Assembly: GCA_014651175.1 (NCBI GenBank)
Contig: BMWJ01000003.1
Coordinates: forward strand, 124,001-188,000
Length of the DNA: 64,000 bases
Direction: 5' to 3'
Origin: Streptomyces clavifer
GTDB lineage: Bacteria; Actinomycetota; Actinomycetes; Streptomycetales; Streptomycetaceae
Shown here: positions 1-9,104 of the stretch, piece after piece
Layout: every line of letters begins with the position of its first letter
Position numbering within the stretch: the first letter of the stretch is position 1
Program-made: the position numbers and the translations under genes
The notes under the pieces: model-generated
The model's database searches: none
Told to the model about the DNA's origin: nothing
The model's input: the letters and a program-made list of their open reading frames with translations, nothing else

Positions 1-386
1 CCCGCTCCGCACAGGCCGCCGCGGCCGGGCTCAAGGCGTGCTCGGCGTGGCAGGACGCTCCGCGCCCCGTCCTGTCGGACGATCTCCTTCCGGAACGTGC
101 GATGGCCGGAGACCCAGCCGCGCGCGACCAACTGGTGGAGGAGATCTACAGACCGCTCGAAGAAGCCGGTTCGGCACTGCTGGAGACGCTGAGTGTCTAT
201 CTGGAACAGGCGAGCAGCCTGGAGGGCGCGGCCCGGATGCTGTTCGTGCACCCCAATACCGTGCGCTACCGGCTGCGACGTGTGACCGACGTCACCGGCT
301 GGTCACCCTCCGATGTCCGCTCCGCGTTCACCCTGCGGATCGCCCTCATCCTGGGGCGCTTGGCTGCCGGAGATACTCAGTCCTAG
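1..386 (+). CDS. fasR: PucR-family transcriptional activator of the fab operon, FasR-like (5' part outside window)
   Basis: Only the C-terminal part is in the window; the frame is open from base 3. It carries a PucR C-terminal helix-turn-helix: a segment around GAARMLFVHPNTVRYRLRRV followed by the usual recognition helix and a short tail to the stop at 384-386. In streptomycetes the PucR-type protein directly upstream of fabD is FasR, which activates fabD-fabH-acpP-fabF, and that gene order is exactly what follows here. The name rests on position plus the HTH; the regulatory N-terminal domain cannot be seen. Confidence 0.85.
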   Translation, partial: RSAQAAAAGLKACSAWQDAPRPVLSDDLLPERAMAGDPAARDQLVEEIYRPLEEAGSALLETLSVYLEQASSLEGAARMLFVHPNTVRYRLRRVTDVTGWSPSDVRSAFTLRIALILGRLAAGDTQS

Positions 387-390
387 ACTT

Positions 391-407
391 TTGTCGGACT
401 TCAACAA
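391..407 (+). promoter_or_regulatory. Inverted repeat in the fasR-fabD gap, candidate FasR site
   Basis: TTGT and ACAA half-sites separated by nine bases lie just after the fasR stop and about 70 bases before the fabD start. FasR is known to bind the fabD promoter region, so this is the natural candidate site. The match to its real binding sequence was not checked. Confidence 0.35.
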
Positions 408-475
408 TTCCCCTGACGGTTCTTCGTCCCTGTCCCCACGGGCGTACGGAGCCGTCCACAAGAGAGAGTGTGAGG

Positions 476-1390
476 GTGCTCGTACTCGTCGCTCCCGGCC
501 AAGGCGCTCAGACGCCCGGCTTCCTGACTCCCTGGCTCGAACTCCCCGGCGCCGCCGACCGCATCGCCGGCTGGTCCGACGCCATCGGGCTCGACCTTGC
601 CCACTACGGCACGAAGGCCGACGCGGACGAGATCCGCGACACGGCGGTGGCCCAGCCGCTGCTGGTCGCCGCAGGTCTCCTGTCGGCCGCCGCCCTGGAC
701 GCCTCGCCCGGCGTCGTCGCGGGCCACAGCGTCGGTGAGATCACCGCCGCAGCGCTCGCCGGCGTCATCGACGACGAAGCGGCACTCCGTTTCGTCCGCA
801 CCCGGGGGCTCGGCATGGCCGAGGCCGCCGCGGTCACCGAGACGGGTATGGCCGCGCTCCTCGGCGGGGACCCCGACGTCACGGTCGCCCACCTGGAGAA
901 GCTGGGGCTCACCCCGGCCAACGTCAACGGCGGCGGCCAGATCGTCGCCGCGGGCACCGCGGAGCAGATCGCCGCGCTGACCGAGGACATGCCCGAGGGC
1001 GTGCGCCGTGTCGTGGCACTCAAGGTGGCGGGCGCGTTCCACACGCACCACATGGCTCCGGCCGTGGAGAAGCTGCGTACCGCGGCCGCCGGCCTGACGG
1101 TCGCCGACCCCGCGGTGACGTACGTGTCGAACGCCGACGGCAGGACGGTCGCCACCGGCGCCGAGGTCATCTCGCGGCTCGTCGGCCAGGTCGCCAACCC
1201 GGTCCGCTGGGACCTGTGCATGGAGACCTTCAAGGAGCTCGGGGTCACGGCCATCGTCGAGGCCGCCCCCGGCGGGACACTGGTGGGGCTCGCCAAGCGC
1301 GCGCTGCCCGGTGTGAAGACCCTCGCGCTCAAGACCCCCGACGACCTCGACGCCGCCCGCGCGCTCATCTCCGAGCACGCCGGCGCCTAA
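476..1390 (+). CDS. fabD: Malonyl-CoA:ACP transacylase
   Basis: 304 aa cytosolic enzyme that moves malonyl groups from CoA to acyl carrier protein for type II fatty acid synthesis. The N-terminal signature APGQGAQTPG, the nucleophile Ser85 in GHSVGE and the catalytic His near residue 189 in the AFHTHH segment are all present, and the length is normal for FabD. The GTG at 476 was chosen because the purine-rich GAGAG lies about 7 bases upstream; an in-frame GTG at 470 would sit directly on that purine run. It is the first gene of fabD-fabH-acpP-fabF. Expression is probably FasR-activated. It may also serve polyketide synthases in the same cell, as FabD does in other streptomycetes. Confidence 0.95.
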   Translation: MLVLVAPGQGAQTPGFLTPWLELPGAADRIAGWSDAIGLDLAHYGTKADADEIRDTAVAQPLLVAAGLLSAAALDASPGVVAGHSVGEITAAALAGVIDDEAALRFVRTRGLGMAEAAAVTETGMAALLGGDPDVTVAHLEKLGLTPANVNGGGQIVAAGTAEQIAALTEDMPEGVRRVVALKVAGAFHTHHMAPAVEKLRTAAAGLTVADPAVTYVSNADGRTVATGAEVISRLVGQVANPVRWDLCMETFKELGVTAIVEAAPGGTLVGLAKRALPGVKTLALKTPDDLDAARALISEHAGA

Positions 1391-1403
1391 GGAGCCCGAG
1401 AGC

Positions 1404-2405
1404 ATGTCGAAGATCAAGCCCAGCAAGGGCGCCCCGTACGCGCGGATCATGGGTGTCGGCGGCTACCGCCCGACCCGTGTCGTGCCGAACGAGGTGATCC
1501 TCGAGACGATCGACTCGTCCGACGAGTGGATCCGCTCCCGCTCCGGCATCGCCACGCGTCACTGGGCCTCCGACGAGGAGACCGTGTCGGCGATGTCCGT
1601 GGAGGCCGCAGGCAAGGCGATCGCGGACGCCGGGATCACTCCCGAGCAGATCGGCGGAGTGATCGTCGCCACCGTCTCGCACTTCCAGCAGACCCCGGCC
1701 GTCGCGACCGACATCGCCCACCGGATCGGTGCGGGCAAGCCCGCAGCCTTCGACATCTCGGCCGGCTGCGCGGGCTTCGGCTACGGCCTCACGCTCGCCA
1801 AGGGCATGGTCGTCGAGGGTTCCGCGGAGTACGTCCTCGTCATCGGCGTCGAGCGCCTCAGCGACCTCACCGACCTGGAGGACCGCGCGACGGCCTTCCT
1901 GTTCGGCGACGGTGCGGGCGCGGTCGTGGTCGGCCCCGCGAAGGAGCCGGCCATCGGCCCCACGGTGTGGGGCTCCGAGGGCGACAAGTCCGGCACGATC
2001 AAGCAGACCGTGGCGTGGGACGTCTTCCACGCCGACCGGCCGGAGAAGTTCCCGGCCATCACACAGGAGGGCCAGGCGGTCTTCCGCTGGGCCGTCTTCG
2101 AGATGGCCAAGGTCGCCCAGCAGGCGCTGGAGGCGGCCGGGATCTCCCCGGAGGACCTGGACGTCTTCATTCCGCACCAGGCCAACATGCGGATCATCGA
2201 CTCGATGGTGAAGACACTCAAGCTGCCGGAGCACGTCACGGTCGCCCGTGACGTGGAAACCACCGGCAACACGTCGGCCGCCTCGATTCCGCTCGCAATG
2301 GAGCGGCTCCTGGCGACCGGTCAGGCCAAGAGCGGCGACACGGCGCTCATCATCGGCTTCGGGGCGGGTCTCGTCTACGCCGCGACGGTCGTTACCCTCC
2401 CCTAG
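1404..2405 (+). CDS. fabH: 3-oxoacyl-ACP synthase III (KAS III)
   Basis: 333 aa initiating condensing enzyme: it joins an acyl-CoA starter to malonyl-ACP. The thiolase-fold catalytic triad is complete, with Cys122 in SAGCAGF, His258 in IPHQAN and Asn289 in GNTSAA. It starts 13 bases after fabD behind GGAGCCCGAGAGC, so the two are co-transcribed. Streptomyces FabH prefers branched starters (isobutyryl and anteiso CoA) and largely sets membrane fatty acid branching; that preference is family knowledge and cannot be read from this sequence. Confidence 0.96.
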   Translation: MSKIKPSKGAPYARIMGVGGYRPTRVVPNEVILETIDSSDEWIRSRSGIATRHWASDEETVSAMSVEAAGKAIADAGITPEQIGGVIVATVSHFQQTPAVATDIAHRIGAGKPAAFDISAGCAGFGYGLTLAKGMVVEGSAEYVLVIGVERLSDLTDLEDRATAFLFGDGAGAVVVGPAKEPAIGPTVWGSEGDKSGTIKQTVAWDVFHADRPEKFPAITQEGQAVFRWAVFEMAKVAQQALEAAGISPEDLDVFIPHQANMRIIDSMVKTLKLPEHVTVARDVETTGNTSAASIPLAMERLLATGQAKSGDTALIIGFGAGLVYAATVVTLP

Positions 2406-2468
2406 GCACACCGGACCTTTCGGTCCGTACGCCCGAACCCTGCAGAATCACATCGAAGGAGCGCCAAC

Positions 2469-2717
2469 ATGGCCGCCACTCAGGAAGAGATCGTCACCGG
2501 TCTCGCCGAGATCGTCAACGAGATCGCCGGTATCCCGGTCGAGGACGTCCAGCTGGACAAGTCCTTCACCGACGACCTGGACGTCGACTCGCTGTCCATG
2601 GTCGAGGTCGTCGTCGCCGCCGAGGAGCGCTTCGACGTCAAGATCCCCGACGAGGACGTCAAGAACCTCAAGACGGTCGGCGACGCTGCCGACTACATCC
2701 TGAAGCACCAGGGCTGA
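2469..2717 (+). CDS. acpP: Acyl carrier protein
   Basis: 82 aa acidic four-helix carrier of the fatty acid synthase. The phosphopantetheine attachment Ser41 lies in the DVDSLSMVE motif. A clear AAGGAG ribosome site precedes the ATG. It is the third gene of the fab operon, between the two condensing enzymes, so this is the primary-metabolism ACP rather than a polyketide one. Confidence 0.97.
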   Translation: MAATQEEIVTGLAEIVNEIAGIPVEDVQLDKSFTDDLDVDSLSMVEVVVAAEERFDVKIPDEDVKNLKTVGDAADYILKHQG

Positions 2718-2795
2718 TCCCAGCCCGCTCGTGTGTCGCCACCCGGCGGTGGCGCCGCTGATTCACGACCCTCTACACGTGGAGAAGATTTTCCA

Positions 2796-4058
2796 GTGAG
2801 CCCGACCAATCGCACCGTGGTCGTCACCGGTATCGGCGCAACCACTCCGCTGGGTGGCGACTCCGCATCGACCTGGGAAGGTCTGATGGCGGGCCGCTCC
2901 GGCGTCAAGCCCCTCGAGGGCGAACGTTTCGCCGAACTGCCCGTCCGGATCGCGGCCCTCGCGGCCGTGGACCCGAGCGAGGTCCTTCCTCGCCCGCTCG
3001 CCCGCAAGCTGGACCGGTCGGCGCAGTTCGCGCTGATCGCGGCCCGCGAGGCGTGGGGGGACGCCGGCTTCACCGGCAAGGCCGGTGAGGACGAGAAGAT
3101 CCGGCCCGAGCGTCTGGGTTCCGTCATCGCCTCCGGCATCGGCGGCGTGATCACCCTGCTCGACCAGTACGACGTGCTGAAGGAGAAGGGCGTACGCCGC
3201 GTCTCCCCGCACACCGTTCCCATGCTCATGCCCAACGGCCCGGCGGCCAACGTCGGCCTGGAGATCAACGCCCAGGCCGGTGTCCACACCCCGGTCTCCG
3301 CCTGCGCGTCGGGCGCCGAGGCCATCGGGTACGCCGTCGAGATGATCCGTACCGGCCGTGCCGACGTGGTCGTCGCCGGTGGCACCGAGGCGGCCATCCA
3401 CCCGCTGCCGATCGCCGCGTTCGCCAACATGATGGCGATGTCGAAGAGCAACGACGAGCCCGAGAAGGCCTCACGTCCGTACGACACGGCCCGTGACGGC
3501 TTCGTCCTCGGCGAGGGGGCCGGCGTCGTCGTCCTGGAGTCCGCGGAGCACGCGGCCGCACGGGGCGCCAGGGTCTACTGCGAGGTGCTGGGCCAGGGCC
3601 TGTCCGCGGACTCCCACCACATCGCTCAGCCCGAGCCCACCGGGCGCGGGATCGCCGCCGCGATGCAGAACCTGCTGGACTCGACGGATCTCAAGCCGTC
3701 GGAGGTCGTGCACCTGAACGCGCACGCCACGTCCACCCCGCAGGGCGACGTGGCCGAGCTCAAGGCACTGCGCAAGGTCCTGGGCGACGACCTGGACCAC
3801 GTCGCGATCTCCGCCACGAAGTCCATGACCGGTCACCTGCTGGGTGGCGCGGGCGGCATCGAGACGGTGGCGACGGTGCTGGCGCTGCACCACCGGCTGG
3901 CACCCCCGACCATCAACATCGACAACCTCGATGACGCGGTGGAGGCGAACGTCGTGCGCGACAAGCCGCAGCCGCTGCCCGAGGGGCCCATCGCCGCGAT
4001 CAACAACTCGTTCGGTTTCGGCGGCCACAACGTGGTGCTGGCGTTCCGCTCGGTCTGA
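2796..4058 (+). CDS. fabF: 3-oxoacyl-ACP synthase II (KAS II)
   Basis: 420 aa chain-elongating condensing enzyme. The Cys-His-His triad is visible: Cys170 in VSACASG, His310 in NAHATST and His347 in SMTGHLLGGAG, with the conserved Lys342 in the same loop. The GTG at 2796 was chosen because GTGGAGAAG lies about 10 bases upstream and the protein then begins just before the usual VVVTGIG strand; an upstream in-frame start at 2733 has no such support. It is the last gene of the operon and is followed by a strong hairpin. Confidence 0.95.
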   Translation: MSPTNRTVVVTGIGATTPLGGDSASTWEGLMAGRSGVKPLEGERFAELPVRIAALAAVDPSEVLPRPLARKLDRSAQFALIAAREAWGDAGFTGKAGEDEKIRPERLGSVIASGIGGVITLLDQYDVLKEKGVRRVSPHTVPMLMPNGPAANVGLEINAQAGVHTPVSACASGAEAIGYAVEMIRTGRADVVVAGGTEAAIHPLPIAAFANMMAMSKSNDEPEKASRPYDTARDGFVLGEGAGVVVLESAEHAAARGARVYCEVLGQGLSADSHHIAQPEPTGRGIAAAMQNLLDSTDLKPSEVVHLNAHATSTPQGDVAELKALRKVLGDDLDHVAISATKSMTGHLLGGAGGIETVATVLALHHRLAPPTINIDNLDDAVEANVVRDKPQPLPEGPIAAINNSFGFGGHNVVLAFRSV

Positions 4059-4072
4059 CCGCGCCCGCTCGC

Positions 4073-4104
4073 GAGGCCCGCTTCCCCTCGGGGAGGCGGG
4101 CCTC
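4073..4104 (+). terminator. Hairpin terminator after fabF
   Basis: GAGGCCCGC pairs perfectly with GCGGGCCTC, and the loop itself can pair CCCC with GGGG. It sits 14 bases after the fabF stop. There is no U-tract, which is common in high-GC actinobacteria. Confidence 0.7.
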
Positions 4105-4259
4105 CGGCATGCCGTGCCCGCACGCCCGGCGTGCGGGGGCGGGGCGTGGGCGTGGGCGGACGACAGCGCCGCGGCCGCCCGGCGAGGCCGAGCAAACGTT
4201 TCAGCGGCCCGGGCGTGGACGCCGGGGCCGGACGGCGGCCGGGAGCCGGGTGGCGCCCC

Positions 4260-4754
4260 TCACACGACCTGGTGGAGCCACCGCACGGGTGCCCCCTCGC
4301 CGGCGTGCCGGAAGGACTCCAGCTCGTCGTCCCACGGCTTGCCCAGGAGCTTGGCGACCTCGGCCTCCAGGTCCGTCTCCCCGCGCACGGAGCGCGCCAG
4401 TGCGGCCCGCAGCCGGTCCTCGGGGACCAGGATGTCGCCGTGCATGCCGGTGACCGCGTGGAAGATGCCGAGGCCGGGCGTGGAGCTGTAGCGCTCCCCC
4501 TCGGCCGTCGGGCACGGCTCGGCCGTCACCTCGAAGCGCAGCATGTCCCAGCCGCGGAGTGCGGAGGCGAGCTCCGACGCGGTGCCGACACGGCCCTTCC
4601 AGGAGAATTCGGACCGCCACGTACTGGGCGCGGCCGGCTGTCTGATCCAGTCGAGCTGGACCCGCACCCCGAGTACGTTCGCCACGGCCCACTCGATGTG
4701 CGGGCACAGCGCGCGCGGTGCGGAGTGGACGTACAGGACTCCACGTGTCGTCAC
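4260..4754 (-). CDS. DUF3145 family protein
   Basis: 164 aa protein of unknown function, conserved next to the fab operon in many streptomycetes. The family start GVLYVHSAPRALCPH and the end WLHQVV look intact, with no signal peptide and no membrane segment. A GTG start is preceded by GGAGG. It is convergent with fabF and separated from it by a hairpin. No function is proposed; the constant neighbourhood hints at a link with lipid metabolism, but that is inference only. Confidence 0.85.
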   Translation of the reverse strand: MTTRGVLYVHSAPRALCPHIEWAVANVLGVRVQLDWIRQPAAPSTWRSEFSWKGRVGTASELASALRGWDMLRFEVTAEPCPTAEGERYSSTPGLGIFHAVTGMHGDILVPEDRLRAALARSVRGETDLEAEVAKLLGKPWDDELESFRHAGEGAPVRWLHQVV

Positions 4755-5115
4755 CGGGACCTCCAGTGTGGGACGAGGTTCGCCTTCCCCAGCGGCCTTG
4801 TGTCCGTGCCGTCTCTTTCCGGCCGGCTCCCGAGGTTGTCATCAGTAAACAGCATCGGGAGTTAATCTCCATAAAAGGGACAGTATGTGACGTCAGGTAA
4901 TTTACCGGAGCCACCCGTTCGTCGGATGGGCGGGCAACCGTCACTGGTTCGACGGGGAAAAGCTACCGTGCGCCGGGGCCGGGTGTGTGACGTACCGTCG
5001 GTCCCGGGGCCATGATTCGCCGAGCATTCACCCGCGGGGGCGCGCGGGCCCGCCACCTGGGGCTGCGGGGGTGTGCCAGGGGCACAATCACCTGTACGAC
5101 CGGAGGGGAACAGGG
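4755..5115. other. Divergent intergenic region with AT-rich core
   Basis: 361 bases between two divergent genes. No gene is visible. It holds an unusually AT-rich patch (about 4845-4910) containing two adjacent palindromes at 4888-4906, and therefore probably the promoters of both neighbours. Confidence 0.5.
4888..4906. promoter_or_regulatory. Two abutting palindromes, possible operator
   Basis: TGACGTCA (perfect 8-bp palindrome) is followed with no gap by GGTAATTTACC (perfect 5-1-5 palindrome) in the AT-rich patch before the DUF3145 gene. The arrangement suggests regulator binding; no regulator can be named. Confidence 0.35.
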
Positions 5116-6030
5116 ATGCCTGAGCGTTCGTCGCGCCGCCGTATCCGCACTGCCATCGCCACGCTGACGGTGGCCGTGTGCGCCGGCGCCGCCGTGCTGA
5201 CGGGCTGCACGGGCGGACCGGACGGGGGCACGGGGGGTGCGGCCGGGCCGGGGAGCCCGTCACCGTCCCCGACCCCGGTGTGGGACGCGAGCCCGGCCTC
5301 CGTGGCCGCCGTGGGGGACTCCATCACCCGGGGCTTCGACGCCTGCTCGGTGCTGGCCGACTGCCCGGAGGTGTCGTGGGCCACGGGCACCGACGAGGGG
5401 GTCCGCAGTCTCGCGGTGCGGCTCCTCGGGGCGTCCGGGGCGGCCTCGCACAGCTGGAACCACGCCGTGTCGGGCGCCCGGATGGCTCAGCTGCCGGAGC
5501 AGATGGCGCTGGCCGGCAAGGAGAAGCCGGAGCTGGTGGCGGTGATGATCGGCGCGAACGACGCCTGCCGCGACTCGGTCGACATCATGACTCCGGTGGC
5601 GGACTTCCGGGCGGCCTTCGAGGCGTCGATGCGGCAGCTGCGCGGCGCGGCGCCCGAGGCCCAGGTGTACGTGTCGAGCGTGCCGGACCTGAAGCGGCTC
5701 TGGTCGACCGGGCGCGAGAACCCGCTGGGCAAGCAGATCTGGAAGCTGGGGATCTGCCGCTCGATGCTGGGCGACGCGGACGACATGGGCGCGGCGGCCG
5801 TCGCGCGGCGGAACACGGTGCAGGAGCGCGTCGTCGCGTACAACGGCGCCCTGCGGGACGTGTGCGCCGAGGACCCGCTCTGCCGGTACGACGGCGGGGC
5901 GGTGTTCGACTACCGGTTCACCGGTGAGCAGCTGAGTCAGTGGGACTGGTTCCACCCCGGCCGCAACGGCCAGGCGCGGCTGGCGGAAATCGCTTACCGC
6001 AATGTCACGGCGTCCGGGCCCCCCGCGTAA
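5116..6030 (+). CDS. SGNH/GDSL-family hydrolase lipoprotein
   Basis: 304 aa secreted hydrolase, probably an esterase or lipase acting outside the cell. Residues 1-31 form a lipoprotein signal: an Arg-rich start, a hydrophobic stretch and the lipobox LTGC with Cys31. A Pro/Ser linker follows. The SGNH blocks are present: GDSITRG (Ser69), the GAND block with Asn, and the C-terminal Asp-x-x-His (Asp277, His280) in DWFHPGRNGQ. The ATG has GAGGGGAA upstream. The galM-like gene starts a few bases after the stop, so the two are probably one transcript. The natural substrate is unknown. Confidence 0.85.
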   Translation: MPERSSRRRIRTAIATLTVAVCAGAAVLTGCTGGPDGGTGGAAGPGSPSPSPTPVWDASPASVAAVGDSITRGFDACSVLADCPEVSWATGTDEGVRSLAVRLLGASGAASHSWNHAVSGARMAQLPEQMALAGKEKPELVAVMIGANDACRDSVDIMTPVADFRAAFEASMRQLRGAAPEAQVYVSSVPDLKRLWSTGRENPLGKQIWKLGICRSMLGDADDMGAAAVARRNTVQERVVAYNGALRDVCAEDPLCRYDGGAVFDYRFTGEQLSQWDWFHPGRNGQARLAEIAYRNVTASGPPA

Positions 6031-6035
6031 AGTCC

Positions 6036-7034
6036 ATGATCATGACGACGGGTACAGCGGTACACAGCGAAGACTTCACCCCGCTCGCGGACGGCACCGC
6101 CGTGCGGCGCTGGACCCTGGAGCGCGACGGTACGCGGGTGCGGGTGCTGACGTACGGCGCCGTGGTGCAGTCGGTCGAGGTGCCCGGCCGGGACGGCACC
6201 CGGGCCGGTGTGGCCCTGGGTCTGCCGGACACCGCGGGGTACGAGACGTACGCGGGTCCGTACTTCGGCGCCCTGGTCGGGCGGTACGCGAACCGGATCG
6301 GCGGGGCTTCGTTCGTCCTCGACGGACGGACGCACCAGGTGACGCCCAACGAGGGCCGCAACCACGTGCACGGCGGGACGCGGGGCTTCGACAAGCGGGT
6401 GTGGGACGCCGAGGAGGTGCCGGACGGGGTGCGGCTCTCCCTGGTCGCGGAGGACGGCGAGGAGGGCTTCCCGGGGCGCCTGGAGGTCTCGGTGGCGTAC
6501 ACCCTGGACGCGGGCGGGGCGCTGCGGATCGGCTACCGGGCGACGACGGACGCACCGACCGTGCTGAACCTGACGAACCACACCTACTGGAATCTGGCCG
6601 GCGCGGACAGCGGGAGTGCGCTCGGGCACGAACTGCGGCTCGCCGGCTCGCGGATCACTCCGGCGGACGCGGAGTCGATTCCGACGGGTGAGTTCGCGCC
6701 GGTGGACGGGACCCGGTTCGACTTCCGGGAGCCGAAGCCCGTGGGGCCGGGGTACGACACCAACTACGTGCTCGACGAGACCGGCGACGCACCCGCCGCC
6801 GAGCTGTACGACGCCGCGTCCGGACGGGTCCTGACGGTCACGACGACGGAGCCGGGACTGCAGCTGTACACCGCCGACCACTTCGAGGGCCGGCCCTTCG
6901 TGCCGTGTGCCGGGATCGCGCTGGAGACGCAGCACTTCCCCGACTCCCCGAACCGCCCGGAGTTCCCGAGCACGGTGCTGCGGCCGGGCGAGGAGTTCGT
7001 GTCCACGACGGTGTACGGGTTCTCGGTGCGCTGA
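6036..7034 (+). CDS. galM: Aldose 1-epimerase (mutarotase), cytosolic
   Basis: 332 aa galactose-mutarotase-like enzyme interconverting alpha and beta anomers of aldoses. The family blocks are present: YGAVVQSV near the start, GRYANRI, the catalytic His in NHTYWNLAG and a C-terminal ETQHFPDSPN containing the region of the catalytic Glu. There is no signal peptide, unlike the second mutarotase of this window (start 17959). Either ATG 6036 or ATG 6042 could be the start; the ribosome site is weak. It follows the SGNH gene by 5 bases. Confidence 0.88.
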   Translation: MIMTTGTAVHSEDFTPLADGTAVRRWTLERDGTRVRVLTYGAVVQSVEVPGRDGTRAGVALGLPDTAGYETYAGPYFGALVGRYANRIGGASFVLDGRTHQVTPNEGRNHVHGGTRGFDKRVWDAEEVPDGVRLSLVAEDGEEGFPGRLEVSVAYTLDAGGALRIGYRATTDAPTVLNLTNHTYWNLAGADSGSALGHELRLAGSRITPADAESIPTGEFAPVDGTRFDFREPKPVGPGYDTNYVLDETGDAPAAELYDAASGRVLTVTTTEPGLQLYTADHFEGRPFVPCAGIALETQHFPDSPNRPEFPSTVLRPGEEFVSTTVYGFSVR

Positions 7035-7147
7035 CGCCCAACTCCCCCCGCACCGGCCGGTGTCAACACACGACGAGCACGATCACCGGCGGGTGAACCG
7101 TGGGGCCGGGGGCGCGTCCGCGACGGTGCCGCCCGGTGCGGCACCGC

Positions 7148-9100
7148 ATGGTGATCGACATGACCTCACCAGCTGATGACTCGCCCGCCGCCCTGCCTTC
7201 CCGCCGGTCCCTGATCGCGGGAGCCACCGCGGGTGCCGCGGCCCTGGCCGTGGCCGCCGCCGCGCCCGCGGGCGCGGCTTCCCGGGCCGCCGCCGCGGCG
7301 CCCGGAGCGGCCCCGGCCGCCGCACCCGGCGCCGACCGGGAGACCTGTCTCACCGTCGCCCGCGCCATCCTCGTGCGCGACGGGGACGACCGTGACCTGG
7401 TGCCCCGCTACCGCGAGGTCCTGCTCGGCAAGGGGCTCCCCCGCACGCGTGCCGCACGTAAGAAGGTGCTGGTCATCGGCGCGGGGCCGGCCGGGCTCGC
7501 CGCGGCGCGGCTGCTCCACGAGGCCGGCCACACCGTCACCGTGATCGAGGCCAACGGCAACCGTGTCGGCGGCCGCATCAAGACCTTCCGGGCCGGCGGC
7601 CACGAGAAGTCGGACCCGCCCTTCGCGGACCCGAAGCAGTACGCCGAGGCCGGCGCGATGCGCATCCCGGACAGCCACCCGCTGGTCACCGGGCTCATGG
7701 ACGGCTACGAGCTCAAGCGCCGCCGCTTCCACCTGGTCGACGTGGACGGCGAGGGCCGTCCCGCCAACCGCACCTGGATCCACGTCAACGGCGTCCGGGT
7801 CCGCCGCGCGGACTACGCCGAGAAGCCGCAGACGGTCAACCGCCCCTTCGGCGTGCCCGCGGCCTACGAGAACACGCCCGCCTCGAAGATCGTCCGGGAC
7901 GCGCTCGCCCCCGTGCGCGAGGAGATCGAGGGCAAGGAGGGGACCGCGCTGGTCGAGGGCTGGGCGACGGTCCTCCAGCGGTACGGGCACTGGTCGATGT
8001 ACCGGTACCTGACCGAGGCGGCCGAGCTCGACGAGCGCACCGTCGACCTCATCGGCACCGTCGAGAACATGACCTCGCGGCTCCACCTCGCCTTCCTGCA
8101 CAGCTTCATCGGAGCCTCGCTGATCAGCCCGGCCACCTCCTTCTTCGAGCTGCCGGACGGCACCGCCACCCTGGTCGACGCGATGTACGCGCAGGTCAAG
8201 GATCTGGTGCACCTGGACCGGCGGGCCACCCGGATCAGCCGCACCAGGGACGGGGTCACCGTCGAGACGGTCTCCGAGGGCCGGGGCGGGCCCGTCGTCC
8301 GGGAGACGTTCACCGGCGACCGGGCCATCATCACCGTCCCCTTCTCCGGGCTGCGGCACATCCCGGTCACGCCCGCGCTCTCGTACGGCAAGCGGCGTGC
8401 GATCACCGAGATCCACTACGACACCGCGACCAAGGTGCTGCTCGAATTCAGCCGCCGCTGGTGGGAGTTCGACGAGGCGGACTGGAAGCGGGAGCTGGAG
8501 ACGGTGCGTCCCGGCCTGTACGAGGCCTACCGGACGGGCAGGGCCCCGGCCGACGGCTCACTGCTGGGCGCGCACGCCTCGGTGCCGCCCGGCCACGTCC
8601 CCCCGAACCAGCGGGTGCACTACGCGGCCTGCCGGGCCTCGGCCCGCGACCAGCCCGAGGCGGCGCACGTCATCGGCGGCGGCTCGGTGACCGACAACGC
8701 CAACCGGTTCATCTACCAGCCCTCACACCCGGTCGAGGGCAGCCGGGGCGGGGTCCTCCTCGCCTCGTACAGCTGGGCCGACGACGCCCTGAAGTGGGAC
8801 TCGCTGGAGGAGGACGAGCGCTACCCGCGCACCCTGGGCGGTGTCCAGGACGTGTACGGGCAGCGCGTCGAGGTGTTCTACACGGGGGTGGGCCGCACCC
8901 AGTCCTGGATGCGCGACCCGTACGCGTACGGCGAGGCGTCCGTGCTCCTGCCGGGCCAGCACACCGAGCTCTTCCCCGACGTCCGTACCCCGGAGGGGAC
9001 GCTGCACTTCGCCGGCTGCCACACGTCGGTCAAGCCGGCGTGGATCGAGGGTGCGCTGGAGTCGGCCGTCAGGACGGCGCTGGAGGTGCACGGGGGCTGA
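7148..9100 (+). CDS. Tat-exported flavin amine oxidase, L-glutamate oxidase-like
   Basis: 650 aa FAD enzyme predicted to oxidise an L-amino acid to the 2-oxo acid with release of ammonia and hydrogen peroxide, outside the membrane. Residues 19-40 form a twin-arginine signal (RRSLIAG plus an Ala-rich core). The dinucleotide motif GAGPAG is at 111-116. Long stretches resemble Streptomyces L-glutamate oxidase: [11 protein letters not shown] (Arg311 and His318, spaced like the Arg305/His312 pair of the X-119-6 enzyme), [13 protein letters not shown], and the late [14 protein letters not shown]-like region (here [13 protein letters not shown]). The usual GEH near the C-terminal FAD contact is GCH here (Cys624). 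The start is uncertain because no strong ribosome site is seen; ATG 7160 also keeps the Tat signal. It could use another amino acid. Confidence 0.85.
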   Translation: MVIDMTSPADDSPAALPSRRSLIAGATAGAAALAVAAAAPAGAASRAAAAAPGAAPAAAPGADRETCLTVARAILVRDGDDRDLVPRYREVLLGKGLPRTRAARKKVLVIGAGPAGLAAARLLHEAGHTVTVIEANGNRVGGRIKTFRAGGHEKSDPPFADPKQYAEAGAMRIPDSHPLVTGLMDGYELKRRRFHLVDVDGEGRPANRTWIHVNGVRVRRADYAEKPQTVNRPFGVPAAYENTPASKIVRDALAPVREEIEGKEGTALVEGWATVLQRYGHWSMYRYLTEAAELDERTVDLIGTVENMTSRLHLAFLHSFIGASLISPATSFFELPDGTATLVDAMYAQVKDLVHLDRRATRISRTRDGVTVETVSEGRGGPVVRETFTGDRAIITVPFSGLRHIPVTPALSYGKRRAITEIHYDTATKVLLEFSRRWWEFDEADWKRELETVRPGLYEAYRTGRAPADGSLLGAHASVPPGHVPPNQRVHYAACRASARDQPEAAHVIGGGSVTDNANRFIYQPSHPVEGSRGGVLLASYSWADDALKWDSLEEDERYPRTLGGVQDVYGQRVEVFYTGVGRTQSWMRDPYAYGEASVLLPGQHTELFPDVRTPEGTLHFAGCHTSVKPAWIEGALESAVRTALEVHGG

Positions 9101-9104
9101 CGCC

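Noticed and set aside
38-475. N-terminal extension of FabD to a 450-residue protein
   Set aside because: The extra part overlaps the end of fasR in another frame, has no known domain and would displace a well-placed FabD start at 476.
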